Assembly: GCA_000525675.1 (NCBI GenBank)
Contig: CP002190.1
Location: 2,046,001 to 2,110,000, forward strand
Reading direction: 5' to 3'
DNA: 64,000 nt
Source of the DNA: Bdellovibrio bacteriovorus W
GTDB taxonomy: Bacteria; Bdellovibrionota; Bdellovibrionia; Bdellovibrionales; Bdellovibrionaceae
Under the pieces are notes generated by a model. It was not told the DNA's origin, did not search any database, and saw nothing but the letters and a program-made list of their open reading frames with translations. Shown here piece by piece: positions 1 through 7,796 of the stretch (positions within the stretch are counted from its first letter, which is position 1; the number at the start of each line of letters is the position of its first letter). Both the position numbers and the translations under genes were made by a program.

Positions 1-198
1 ACCATCGTAGATATGAATAAAACAAAAACTATTTCAAACTCTTGGATCGCCAGTCGAAGTGCGTGGACGCCCTTTGATGGCATGGAAGTCAAAGGCTGGA
101 TGACTCACACCGTGGTCAACGGCAAAGTCGTGATGGAAAATGATCAAGTTATTTTACCTCATCAAGGCCAGCCCGTATTTTTTAAAGACTGCCAATGA
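1..198 (+). CDS. pyrC: dihydroorotase, C-terminal end (partial)
   Basis: Open reading frame entering from the left edge in frame with base 1; only the last 65 codons are present. The tail reads like dihydroorotases and related cyclic amidohydrolases: a TIVDMN beta strand, then SRSAWTPFDGMEVKG, which matches the family's S-x-(S/C)-x-W-(T/S)-P-F-D/E-G element, then a closing VNGKVV strand of the small beta domain. The enzyme closes carbamoyl-aspartate to dihydroorotate in pyrimidine synthesis, in the cytoplasm. Its stop overlaps the next start by 4 bp (ATGA), so the following gene is probably translationally coupled. The metal-binding half lies outside the window, so a pseudo-dihydroorotase or another amidohydrolase cannot be excluded. 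Confidence 0.8.
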   Translation, partial: TIVDMNKTKTISNSWIASRSAWTPFDGMEVKGWMTHTVVNGKVVMENDQVILPHQGQPVFFKDCQ

Positions 199-773
199 GA
201 ACACCTGAGAATAAAAAACAAGCCCTGAGCCTTTTCTTCGCTGGACTTCTTCCCGTGATCGCATTCACGGTGATTGAAGAGTATTACGGCATTCTCTATG
301 GCCTGATTGTCGGAATGATTTTCGGCCTCGGAGAAATTATTTACGAACTTATACGCTATCGTAAAGTTCAAAAGATAACTTGGATCGGTAACGGCGCCTT
401 GTTGGTTTTAGGGGGAGCCTCCCTCATTGCCTCAGACGGCATTTGGTTTAAACTTCAACCGGCCTTGATGGAGGGCGCTCTTTGCCTTGCTCTCTTAATT
501 TCCGTCTTGATCGGTAAGCCCTTGTTCTCGTATCTTGCTGAACAACAAGGCCAAAGCCTGCCGAAAATCCTTAAAGACGCAATGGTGGGGCTAACACTAA
601 GAACTTCATTTTTCTTTGCTATTCACACAGGACTTGCCATCTGGGCCGCCTTTACTTGGAGTACAAGATCTTGGGCCCTGCTAAAAGGTGTGGGCCTCAC
701 CGTGAGCTTTATCCTGTATCTTATCATCGAAGCTTTCTTTCTTCGCCGGCACATACTAAAAAATAGAGGATGA
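195..773 (+). CDS. yciB: YciB/IspZ family inner-membrane septation protein
   Basis: 192-residue polytopic membrane protein with about five or six hydrophobic segments. It carries the family signatures: an N-terminal segment followed by EEYYGILYGLIVGMIFGLGE, a central KPLFSYLAEQQGQ loop, and a second-half segment with FFAIHTGLAIWAAF and LIIEAFFLRR. Length matches the intracellular septation protein A family (about 180-210 residues), known in enterobacteria to affect cell-envelope synthesis and septation. It overlaps dihydroorotase upstream and the lipoprotein downstream by 4 bp each, so the three genes form a tightly packed operon. The role in this organism is inferred from family only. Confidence 0.8.
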   Translation: MRTPENKKQALSLFFAGLLPVIAFTVIEEYYGILYGLIVGMIFGLGEIIYELIRYRKVQKITWIGNGALLVLGGASLIASDGIWFKLQPALMEGALCLALLISVLIGKPLFSYLAEQQGQSLPKILKDAMVGLTLRTSFFFAIHTGLAIWAAFTWSTRSWALLKGVGLTVSFILYLIIEAFFLRRHILKNRG

Positions 774-1594
774 AGTATTTTATACTACTCCTGCTTTGCT
801 TGAATATGACTGCCTGCAATCGCGCCGGAGTTGTCTTTCGTTTTGCCGACACACTGATCGTATCAAAGGCCGATGACTATTTAGATCTTGATAGCTCTCA
901 ACAAGAACGCCTTAAGAAGAGTATTCGAAAAGACCTCGACAAAGTTAAAGAAAAGACTTTACCAGAGATCGCTAAGAACTTGCGCGAAATTGAAGTTGAA
1001 AGTCGAAATGAGAAAATCGACAAAGAAAAAGTTCTCGACTTAAAAAACAAATCTTATGGCGATTTATTAAATGCCGGTCAGTACTTTAAAGACACTGCCG
1101 TTGATATCTCCAACACTCTCAGCAACTCCCAATACGCACATCTAGAGAAGCAAGTCCAAACCGATATTGAAAAGAAAACCAAAGAATATAAAAAAGATGC
1201 AGCGAAACACACTGCTAAGAAATATCTCAAAGCAACAGAGTTCTGGATTGGTTCTGTCTCTAAAAACCAAAAAGAGATGATCACTGATTTTGCAAAGAAG
1301 AACCCCTACCCTTGGGAGCTGAAAGAGAAAAATCGAAAATCCTTGCTCGAAAAATTCTTAAACAGCAAAGACAATAAAACTGCTCGTGAAGAACTTTTGA
1401 CAGCTTACTTTACCGATCACACCAATGCTCAGAATCCTGAATTCAAAGTAGCCATGAATGAATACACCGCCAACTTAGAGAACTTTTATATAGATAAATT
1501 TTGGCCATCGCTGAGCGAGGATCAAAAAAAGACTTTAAGACGAAATCTCTTAAAGCGCGCGAGCGACCTCGAAGAAGTCGCTCAGAAAAAATAA
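770..1594 (+). CDS. DUF6279-like lipoprotein
   Basis: 274 residues. The N-terminus MKYFILLLLCLNMTAC is a lipoprotein signal peptide with lipobox M-T-A-C, so the mature protein is probably anchored by Cys16. The rest is charged and mostly helical, beginning with a VFRFADTLIVSKADDYLDLD stretch and repeated Lys/Glu heptads. A short 'hydrophobic-W-x-x-D-x-Y-x-D-L' style start and a helical body are typical of the DUF6279 lipoproteins. No enzyme motif is seen. It is the last gene of the pyrC-yciB operon and its stop is directly followed by the stop of the opposing enoyl-CoA hydratase, with no spacer for a separate terminator. Confidence 0.7.
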   Translation: MKYFILLLLCLNMTACNRAGVVFRFADTLIVSKADDYLDLDSSQQERLKKSIRKDLDKVKEKTLPEIAKNLREIEVESRNEKIDKEKVLDLKNKSYGDLLNAGQYFKDTAVDISNTLSNSQYAHLEKQVQTDIEKKTKEYKKDAAKHTAKKYLKATEFWIGSVSKNQKEMITDFAKKNPYPWELKEKNRKSLLEKFLNSKDNKTAREELLTAYFTDHTNAQNPEFKVAMNEYTANLENFYIDKFWPSLSEDQKKTLRRNLLKRASDLEEVAQKK

Positions 1595-2410
1595 TTAGAC
1601 GCCAGTGAAGTTTGCCTTCTTTTTTTCAAGCAAAGCCTCTACCCCGATAAAGTGATCTTGAGTTCTTTGCGCGATGCCTTGATAGCTTGCCGCCAAATCA
1701 AGGGCTTGAGCCAGATCACTTAAATAAGCATGTTTAATCGCTTTCTTAGTCATCTGCACTGCCACAGGTGCGTTGTTAGCAATCTTGTTGGCAATTGCTG
1801 AAGTTTCTATTTTTAGATTTTCAGCAGAAACAAAATAGTTCATCAGTCCCCAATGAAAAGCCTCTTGTCCCGCCACAAGATCCCCTGTGAGAGACATCTG
1901 CATAGCACGAGAATATCCAATCACTCTTTGTAACAAAAAGGCACCACCGTCTCCAGGCACCAATCCAAGCTTCACAAAGGTCTCTCCAAAGCGAGAGTTC
2001 TCACAACCAATGCGAATATCGCACATCATCGCAAGATCACACCCCGCCCCAACCGCTGCCCCATTGACCATACCAATGACAGGCTTAGAGAGTTTTTCAA
2101 AACACATTGGGATCTTTTGGATGCCATGAATATAGCGCATTCTCAATTCATTGGCTTCGCCTTCGAACATACCCTTTTTTTCGAGCATTTCTTTAACATC
2201 GCCACCAGCGCAAAACACATTACCTTTACCCGTCAAAATAATGACTCGTACACTCGAATCAAAATCGGCATGCTCCATCACCTTCGTCAATGAATCGACC
2301 ATTTCAATGGAGATGGCATTGCTAGCCTGAGGATTATTAAGCGTCACCCACAAAAGATGATCATTTTTTTGAACTTCGAGATGCTGAAACTCTTGAGAAT
2401 AAAAAGACAT
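1595..2410 (-). CDS. enoyl-CoA hydratase/isomerase family protein
   Basis: 271 residues, full length for the crotonase fold. It contains the oxyanion-hole elements: NPQASNAIS near residue 30, VFCAGGDVKEM near 66-76, and the second loop MVNGAAVGAGCDLAMMCDI near 115-133. Glu in the RFGETFVKLGLVPGDGG stretch lies where catalytic acids of hydratases lie. It acts on CoA thioesters in the cytoplasm; the substrate (fatty acyl, branched-chain, or phenylacetate-type) cannot be decided. It ends tail to tail with the lipoprotein, no spacer. The start ATG at 2410 has an AGGAG-like site just upstream on the minus strand (GGAGTGAAGAC). Confidence 0.82.
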   Translation of the reverse strand: MSFYSQEFQHLEVQKNDHLLWVTLNNPQASNAISIEMVDSLTKVMEHADFDSSVRVIILTGKGNVFCAGGDVKEMLEKKGMFEGEANELRMRYIHGIQKIPMCFEKLSKPVIGMVNGAAVGAGCDLAMMCDIRIGCENSRFGETFVKLGLVPGDGGAFLLQRVIGYSRAMQMSLTGDLVAGQEAFHWGLMNYFVSAENLKIETSAIANKIANNAPVAVQMTKKAIKHAYLSDLAQALDLAASYQGIAQRTQDHFIGVEALLEKKKANFTGV

Positions 2411-2560
2411 GTCTTCACTCCTAAAGACAACATTCTATGTCTATCCAAATACAATTGTGAAGAACGTTTGTACGAATAAAGACTTACCTTATCCATGCTC
2501 GAAGGACAGCCTATATAAATGCTGAAACTTTGTTAGTAATAAATGATAGATAATATACAA
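2411..2560. other. AT-rich spacer upstream of the structured element
   Basis: No open reading frame of note. On the minus strand this should hold the promoter of the enoyl-CoA hydratase gene. On the plus strand a loose sigma-70-like pair, TTGTTA at 2530-2535 and TATACA at 2554-2559 (18-bp spacing), points into the structured element at 2561. The match is modest and the call is tentative. Confidence 0.25.
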
Positions 2561-2778
2561 GATTTGTGGGGCTTACTTCGCAAGGCCGTAGTCGAAGGTG
2601 GCCTTTGCGGGGGTCTGGACAAAAATAGCAGGAAGCTATTTTTGCGCGCTAGCCCCGTAGGGGTTGAGGGCAGGAGCCCGAAACATCACCCGAACCGATG
2701 CCGCAGGCAGCGGCCGCAATGAGCTAGGATGGCGTGCCGCCGAAGCGCTAGGGACTTGCGAAGTAAGCTCCGCAAATC
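2561..2778 (+). other. GC-rich palindromic element, possible structured RNA
   Basis: A 218-bp GC-rich block between two minus-strand genes. Its ends form a 24-bp stem: 2561-2584 pairs with 2755-2778. Fourteen bp plus six bp are perfect Watson-Crick, and the four in between pair as G-U or G-C only when read as plus-strand RNA. Inside are a perfect 9-bp hairpin (AAAAATAGC/GCTATTTTT, 2630-2652), GGGC-AGGA-GCCC, GCCGC-AGGCA-GCGGC and GGCG-TGC-CGCC. The G-U compatibility favours a plus-strand RNA over a mere DNA palindrome. I do not recognise a named family. It could instead be a dispersed extragenic repeat; target-site duplications are not obvious. It lies 18 bp past the protease stop. Confidence 0.55.
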
Positions 2779-2796
2779 CCCCGTGTTTAGCAATCT

Positions 2797-4323
2797 CTAT
2801 TTACAGAATGGTAGATCAGGCTGGAACTGGCAGGCAATCTGACAAATCAATGGATCAAATGGACACTCCATTGGTGGGTTTCCAGGATTACCTGGGTTGC
2901 CCGGATTTCCGGGATTGCTGCTTGCTGCGCCGACGTGAATATTCAAAGAAGAAGCAGTTTTACCATCAGCGTCTGTGACAGTAAGAACAGTTGAACCATT
3001 AGCAACTGCTGTCAGCGTTCCAGCTTCAGAAACCGTCGCCACAGAAGCATTGCTGCTTGCAAATTTAAAGGGTGCTTTACCATGAAGAACTGAAAACGCA
3101 ATTGTTTCATTGGCTTTCAAAGTTGCAGCCGCTGGTACGACAGTCATTTTTTTGCTCATCACAGCTTCAACTGCTTCGTAAGCATCAATACGACAATTAC
3201 ATGCGGTTTCAATTGAAACCTTAGCACCTGTAGTTTGCAGGATCGCACGCACTTGAGCTCCCGTTAAAGTTGGATCTTGAGCTAACATCAAAGCCACAAG
3301 ACCTGACACCAACGGAGTTGCCATTGAGGTTCCAGAAAGATTTCCGTATTTATTGCTTGGCAGAGTGCTCATGATGTTCTCACCCGGAGCAGAAACGTGA
3401 ACCGTTGCTGTTCCGTAGTTAGACCACGATGGTTTAGCATCTGCTGGACCCGAAGCTGCTACAGTGATTGAATTCGGGAAACCATTGTTTGCCGGATACA
3501 TCTCTGTCTTATCATTGTTTTTTCCATCATTCGCCGCTGCGGCAATAAAAATAACACCGCGATCATCTGCACGTTTAACAGCTTCAACAAGTGGAGCTGC
3601 TGCTGTTCTTGAAACAGCGGCCCCCCAAGAAGCAGAAATCACGTGAGCACCTTTTTCAATCGCATAGTCGATAGACTTAATAGCGTTATTAAGGTCACCC
3701 GATCCATCAGCACCTAGGAATCTCAAAGGCATGATTGAGACTTCAGGCGATAAACCCACAATCCCACCATCTACTAAACCCGTTGCACCGATGACTCCAG
3801 CACAATGAGTTCCATGACCTGGGTTTTGGAAACCTGTTTGATCCATTGGATCGTTGTCGTTATCTTTAAAGTCATATCCCGCAATCATATTCGGCGCTAA
3901 AGCCGCATGACGATAATCTACACCTGTGTCGATCACTGCCACCACAACATTGCGATTGCCGCGATTACCAGTGCGTCCCCAAGCTTTTTCGGCTTGAACT
4001 TTCGCCATTGCCCACTGCTCTTTGAGAGCTGCTGCATCGACCGGCGCTGTGAATGCATGAATTTTGAAGTTTGGAACAACGTACTCAACCCCTGGCTGAG
4101 ACAATAGAGACGCTAATGTACGACCTTCATGTTGCTTATTGATGTCAACCATCACAAGACTTGCAGTTGGATTGTGATCCATCATCTGCATAGTAGAAAC
4201 ACGAGACATTGTCGTCGCAGTTAACATATTTAACGTACGAGTGTCTTTATATTTAACAAGGTATTCACCCGCAAAAGCCTGTGAACCAAAGAGCAAAGCT
4301 CCTATTAGTAATGCACGTTTCAT
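2797..4323 (-). CDS. secreted subtilisin-like serine protease (S8) with Ig-like tail
   Basis: 508 residues. Signal peptide MKRALLIGALLFGSQAFA, then an I9-like prodomain region (about 20-100). The catalytic triad is complete: Asp132 in VIDTGVDYRH, His170 in GHGTHCAG, Ser333 in SGTSMATPLVSG, with oxyanion Asn265 in AAAANDG. Residues about 393-465 look like a bacterial Ig-like group 2 domain (TLKANETIAFSV, SSNASVATVSEAGTLTAVANG). Then comes a four-fold Gly-Asn-Pro spacer and a Cys-rich end with five cysteines. Probably exported and self-processed; the tail may anchor or target it. Secreted proteases are expected in predators that digest prey, but a specific role is inference. Start has SD GGAGGGG. 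Confidence 0.9.
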   Translation of the reverse strand: MKRALLIGALLFGSQAFAGEYLVKYKDTRTLNMLTATTMSRVSTMQMMDHNPTASLVMVDINKQHEGRTLASLLSQPGVEYVVPNFKIHAFTAPVDAAALKEQWAMAKVQAEKAWGRTGNRGNRNVVVAVIDTGVDYRHAALAPNMIAGYDFKDNDNDPMDQTGFQNPGHGTHCAGVIGATGLVDGGIVGLSPEVSIMPLRFLGADGSGDLNNAIKSIDYAIEKGAHVISASWGAAVSRTAAAPLVEAVKRADDRGVIFIAAAANDGKNNDKTEMYPANNGFPNSITVAASGPADAKPSWSNYGTATVHVSAPGENIMSTLPSNKYGNLSGTSMATPLVSGLVALMLAQDPTLTGAQVRAILQTTGAKVSIETACNCRIDAYEAVEAVMSKKMTVVPAAATLKANETIAFSVLHGKAPFKFASSNASVATVSEAGTLTAVANGSTVLTVTDADGKTASSLNIHVGAASSNPGNPGNPGNPGNPPMECPFDPLICQIACQFQPDLPFCK

Positions 4324-4494
4324 ATTTCCCCTCCGTGGTGCTCAAATCATATTCAGATTTATTTTAGGTTGGATACTGAATTCTTAAATGAAGTGAAATT
4401 CCATGACACATGCCATCGGATGTTGAACCTCGCCCCTGTCTTTTCAACACTTGTGAGGTCTATTACTTGAGAATCATCACAGACAAGGATCTTC
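4324..4494. other. divergent promoter region, protease / uppP
   Basis: 171 bp between a minus-strand protease and plus-strand uppP. It must hold both promoters. No strong sigma-70 pair or operator stands out by eye. The uppP start at 4495 is preceded by AAGGATCTTC, giving a usable ribosome-binding site. Confidence 0.3.
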
Positions 4495-5268
4495 ATGAGT
4501 TTACTACATGCTATCATTTTAGGAATTATCGAAGGGGTGACAGAGTTTCTGCCCATTTCGTCAACAGGCCACATGATCATTGCAAGTGCGATGATGGGTA
4601 TCGAAGATAATGATTTCACCAAAGCCTTCGAAGTCATTATTCAGTTTGGCGCGATCTTATCTGTTTTAGTTTTATACTGGAGACGTTTTTTACCGAACTG
4701 GGTTTTTTACAAAAAACTTTTTGTAGCCTTCCTTCCGACAGCCATCATTGGCTTTATCGTGAAGGACTTTGTCGATCAACTCTTAGGAAGTGTGGATGTC
4801 GTTGCTGCCTCCCTCATCATTGGTGGGATCATTCTTATTTGGTCTGATAAAATTTTCGCGCACCTCACTGAAAACGGACGCAAAACCTCAGACCTTACCT
4901 ATCTTGATTCGATCAAGCTCGGTCTTTTTCAATCTATTGCCATGATCCCAGGTGTTTCAAGGTCTGCAGCAACAATCATGGGAGGAATGACTTTAGGAAT
5001 GAATAAAAAAGAGGCGGCCGAATTTTCATTCTTCCTTGCTGTTCCGACAATGGCTGCAGCCACCGCCTATAAGCTACTAAAAATTTATAAAACCATCGAA
5101 CCTAACGAGATCGGTCTTCTGGCTGTCGGTTGTTTTGTTGGTTTTATTGTGGCCATGGTTGCTATAAAGTTCTTCATCGGTGTGGTTTCAAAGTATGGAT
5201 TTAAATTCTTTGGTTACTATCGTATCTTAGTCGGCGCTATTATTCTTTTCTATACGAACTTTCGATAA
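4495..5268 (+). CDS. uppP: undecaprenyl-diphosphatase (BacA/UppP)
   Basis: 257-residue polytopic membrane protein. Both signature motifs are present: EGVTEFLPISSTGHMI near residues 14-29, with the Glu-rich (E/Q)xxxE site, and PGVSRSAATIMGG near 153-165. The enzyme removes the terminal phosphate from undecaprenyl diphosphate on the outer face of the inner membrane, recycling the lipid carrier for peptidoglycan and other glycans; overexpression gives bacitracin resistance in other bacteria. It stands alone, divergent from the protease, and is closed by a strong bidirectional terminator. Confidence 0.95.
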   Translation: MSLLHAIILGIIEGVTEFLPISSTGHMIIASAMMGIEDNDFTKAFEVIIQFGAILSVLVLYWRRFLPNWVFYKKLFVAFLPTAIIGFIVKDFVDQLLGSVDVVAASLIIGGIILIWSDKIFAHLTENGRKTSDLTYLDSIKLGLFQSIAMIPGVSRSAATIMGGMTLGMNKKEAAEFSFFLAVPTMAAATAYKLLKIYKTIEPNEIGLLAVGCFVGFIVAMVAIKFFIGVVSKYGFKFFGYYRILVGAIILFYTNFR

Positions 5269-5314
5269 TGGCTTTTTGGATGTCACTTCAATCTTAAACC
5301 GATCATCGTCCAAA

Positions 5315-5351
5315 TAAAAAAGCCCGAGACTGACTTCTCGGGCTTTTTTTT
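5315..5351. terminator. bidirectional Rho-independent terminator
   Basis: Stem AGCCCGAGA/TCTCGGGCT with a short loop, A-run before and eight Ts after. Serves uppP (plus) and the coiled-coil gene (minus). Confidence 0.9.
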
Positions 5352-5373
5352 ATTTAAAACCGATTTATAAAAA

Positions 5374-6582
5374 TTATCTCTTCTTGGTCGCTTTTTCGAT
5401 CGCTGCAGACTCTGCGCGAATCTTTGCTGCCTCAAGCTTCATTCTCTCCGTATCAGCAATCGCCTTTGCAGTTTCGACACGGATTTTTAGTTCTTCCGCT
5501 TTACTTTTGGCAGCGGCAGCTTGCTTTTCAAGTGCCTCACGCTCAGCTTTTGCTTTTTCAGCGTCCACTCTCAGGCGATTAAGCTCTGCTTCTGAACGCG
5601 TAATCTCAGATTCACTGTCGGCGATCACCTTCTTAGCACGGTTGATTTCGGAAGTCGCATCCGCCTGCGTTCCTCTCAAAGTGTTACGATTTTTCTCCAG
5701 TTCTTGACGGGCCTTTGCGGCAGCTTGTTTTGCTTTTTCTTCTTGAGAGCGAATGTCGTTCACTTTTTTGCGTTCGACTTCGGCTTGTTGAGTTGCCTCT
5801 TTAGCCTGAGCAAGAGCTGTCTTTAACTCTTCATTTACTTTTTCAGTCATAGCCTTAGACTGCTGCTCTTGATTTTTTAGACGCGCAATTTCTGCTTCCG
5901 CTCGCGCCTTGTCGGCTTGCGCTTTGGCGATTTCTTGTTTTGACTTCGCGTCCTTTGCATTGGCCTCGGCGACTGCTTTTTCAGTCAGAAGCTTAGTCTT
6001 AGCAAGGGCTTGTTCAGCTTTTTGTGTTTCAAGCTTTGCTTTTTCAGCTTCTTTCACAGCTTGATTTCCCGCATCCACTGCTTGATTAGCCTTTTTCTCT
6101 TGCTCTTTAGCTTCATCGGCAATCGTTTTTAATTTTGCCTCAGCATCTTTTCTTTTAGCCAAAGCCTCTTCACGAAGCTTTCCTGCGGCCGCAGTTTTTT
6201 CCTGAGCAGCTTTAATGCGCCCTTGAGAAGCCAACTGTTCTTTTTCTGCAGAAGCTGTCTGGCGCTCATGATCTGCAGCTTCCATTTTCATCTTAGCGAT
6301 TTCTTTTTCAGATTCGGCCTGCGCCTTTTTAGCTTCAGCCTCAAGACTTCTGGCTTTATTCAACGCCAGTTGAGCTTCCGCGCGGATCTTATCGCGACGC
6401 TTGCGCTCTTCATCGGCGCGTCGGCGGGCTTCTGCCGCCTCAGCCCTTGCAGCCTCCGCATCCGCATTCGCCTCTTCGGCCTCAATCTGAGTATCAGATT
6501 GGGCATGTGCTGACATTGGAACTGCTGCAGTACCTGCGATGAGTGCCAAGATTAGAAGTGTGCTCAAAGTATATTTATGCAT
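5374..6582 (-). CDS. secreted Ala/Glu/Lys-rich coiled-coil protein
   Basis: 402 residues. A signal peptide of about 28 residues ends in SAHAQ. Nearly all the rest is Ala, Glu, Lys, Arg and Gln in uninterrupted heptads, predicting one long alpha-helical coiled coil in the periplasm or beyond. No transmembrane segment or globular domain follows. Such low-complexity helices occur in TolA domain II and in Bdellovibrio-type filament proteins, but composition alone cannot identify function. Start ATG at 6582 has SD AAGGAGA. The 5' side holds an odd terminator (6648-6692) that must be passed by any transcript starting farther upstream. Confidence 0.75.
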   Translation of the reverse strand: MHKYTLSTLLILALIAGTAAVPMSAHAQSDTQIEAEEANADAEAARAEAAEARRRADEERKRRDKIRAEAQLALNKARSLEAEAKKAQAESEKEIAKMKMEAADHERQTASAEKEQLASQGRIKAAQEKTAAAGKLREEALAKRKDAEAKLKTIADEAKEQEKKANQAVDAGNQAVKEAEKAKLETQKAEQALAKTKLLTEKAVAEANAKDAKSKQEIAKAQADKARAEAEIARLKNQEQQSKAMTEKVNEELKTALAQAKEATQQAEVERKKVNDIRSQEEKAKQAAAKARQELEKNRNTLRGTQADATSEINRAKKVIADSESEITRSEAELNRLRVDAEKAKAEREALEKQAAAAKSKAEELKIRVETAKAIADTERMKLEAAKIRAESAAIEKATKKR

Positions 6583-6984
6583 GAGGGTCTCCTTACGCTG
6601 TTTTCTCGTGCTTGATGAAGCAAAGACAGGTTAATGGAGATTTGGGCAAAAAAAAAGCGACCAGGATTATTGGGGGGGGAGGTCCTGGCCGCCATGGGGG
6701 GGGGTATCCTTAACTAGAGCAACCTCGGTGCCAAGGCTGGTATCTGTCTAAAAGCGATAAAATACACCTAGAGTTCAAAACTTCTGTCGAGCTTTTAGAC
6801 AGAACCGACAATTGCGGGCCTCATTCTAAGTCATCTTCATTTTTTAATCTGAAATGAACTCTGTGAGTTTTGGCGGAAAAATTATTTAATAATTTTCTAG
6901 AATCGTCTCATTCTGGCGCCAGTTGAAAAGAAACTCGCGTCTCTGGACTAGACACATCTCGCAGTGACTATCTATGATTTAGTC
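6583..6984. other. 402-bp intergenic region with hairpins and G-tracts
   Basis: Between divergent genes. It contains two long G-runs on the plus strand, G8 at 6672-6679 and G9 at 6696-6704. It also has a 13-bp perfect inverted repeat (TCTGTCTAAAAGC at 6743-6755 with its complement at 6791-6803), a competing shorter hairpin within the right arm (TCTGTC/GACAGA on the minus strand), and an AT-rich near-palindrome at about 6876-6898. No open reading frame longer than a few codons was found. The minus-strand terminator at its left end implies a minus-strand RNA starting inside this region. Confidence 0.6.
6648..6692 (-). terminator. minus-strand Rho-independent terminator, orphan or attenuator
   Basis: Read on the minus strand: stem GCGGCCAGGA (6692-6683), a C-rich loop, complementary arm TCCTGGTCGC (6666-6657) with one G-U pair, then nine Ts. 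It is a textbook terminator, but no minus-strand gene lies upstream; the next gene to the right is on the plus strand. Either it ends a small RNA or attenuates the coiled-coil gene. Confidence 0.75.
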
Positions 6985-7770
6985 ATGCAAAGACGTCATT
7001 TCCTTGTCGCGGCAGTATTGTCTGTTTTTTTAACAGCCTCCCCTGCTAAAGCACTCCACATCGTTATTGATCCTGGTCACGGGGGCACCGACAATGGAGC
7101 CGTCTATGGCAAAACAAAAGAATCCGATCTTGTTCTTTTGGTTTCGCAAAAGCTCAAAATCCTTTTAGAAAAAAACTCCGACTTCAAAGTCTCACTTACA
7201 CGCATCAACGACGTTGGACTTTCACTTCCAGCTCGAGTGAAATTCGCGGAAGAAAAAAGAGCTGATCTGTTTGTAAGCATGCACGCTAACGCGGCCTTAG
7301 ACTCTCGGGCTCGTGGTATTGAGTTTTTCTTTCAAAACAGTCTTCCACCCGATGAAGAAAGTCTTTTCTTAGCCAGCCAAGAAAATCAAATCAGTGCCGA
7401 TTCTTCAGACCTTTACCAAATATCAGGTGGTGATGATCTATCTCGCGCTGGAGACGTTGCTGCTATCATCGAAGACTTAAAGCGACAACATCGTATGCAC
7501 GAAAGCCTTCGCTTTAGCTATACGCTGACACGCTCTTGGAATGAAGCCCCGCGCTCGACTTCAGTCACCATCAAACAGGCTCCTTTCTATGTGATTTCAA
7601 AAACAAGTATGCCTGCGGTTTTAGTTGAAATTGGTTTCCTATCCAACCCACAAGAATTGCGTCAACTTACCAACAACCAGTATCAGCAAGACATTGCACA
7701 GAAAATCTACTCAGCCCTAGTGTCTTACAAAGAAAAGATAGACAAGCACACGACTCAAACATTAAATTAG
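6985..7770 (+). CDS. amiC: N-acetylmuramoyl-L-alanine amidase (Amidase_3)
   Basis: Zinc amidase that cuts the bond between N-acetylmuramic acid and the stem peptide. The domain starts IVIDPGHGGTDNGAVYG (zinc His in DPGHGG), continues with Glu in TKESDLVL, the second zinc His in FVSMHANAA, and the catalytic Glu in VLVEIGFLSN. About 261 residues, a single catalytic domain after a signal peptide MQRRHFLVAAVLSVFLTA. I chose ATG 6985 because it gives this clean signal peptide; an in-frame GTG at 6964 would add seven residues, and neither has a good SD. A plausible wall-remodelling enzyme in the periplasm. RNase PH follows 26 bp later. Confidence 0.88.
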   Translation: MQRRHFLVAAVLSVFLTASPAKALHIVIDPGHGGTDNGAVYGKTKESDLVLLVSQKLKILLEKNSDFKVSLTRINDVGLSLPARVKFAEEKRADLFVSMHANAALDSRARGIEFFFQNSLPPDEESLFLASQENQISADSSDLYQISGGDDLSRAGDVAAIIEDLKRQHRMHESLRFSYTLTRSWNEAPRSTSVTIKQAPFYVISKTSMPAVLVEIGFLSNPQELRQLTNNQYQQDIAQKIYSALVSYKEKIDKHTTQTLN

Positions 7771-7796
7771 GGCCTTGCACTTTCAGGAGGTCCCCT

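Noticed and set aside
2664-2978. 104-codon plus-strand ORF across the GC-rich element
   Set aside because: It crosses hairpins and enters the protease C-terminus antisense; no SD or family resemblance.
5384-6513. Long plus-strand ORFs within the coiled-coil gene
   Set aside because: Antisense of Ala/Glu/Lys codons stays open; no SD or signal sequence of their own.
6583-6984. Known riboswitch classes (c-di-GMP, c-di-AMP) before the amidase or coiled-coil gene
   Set aside because: No consensus core could be matched on either strand by eye; kept as an unassigned structured region.
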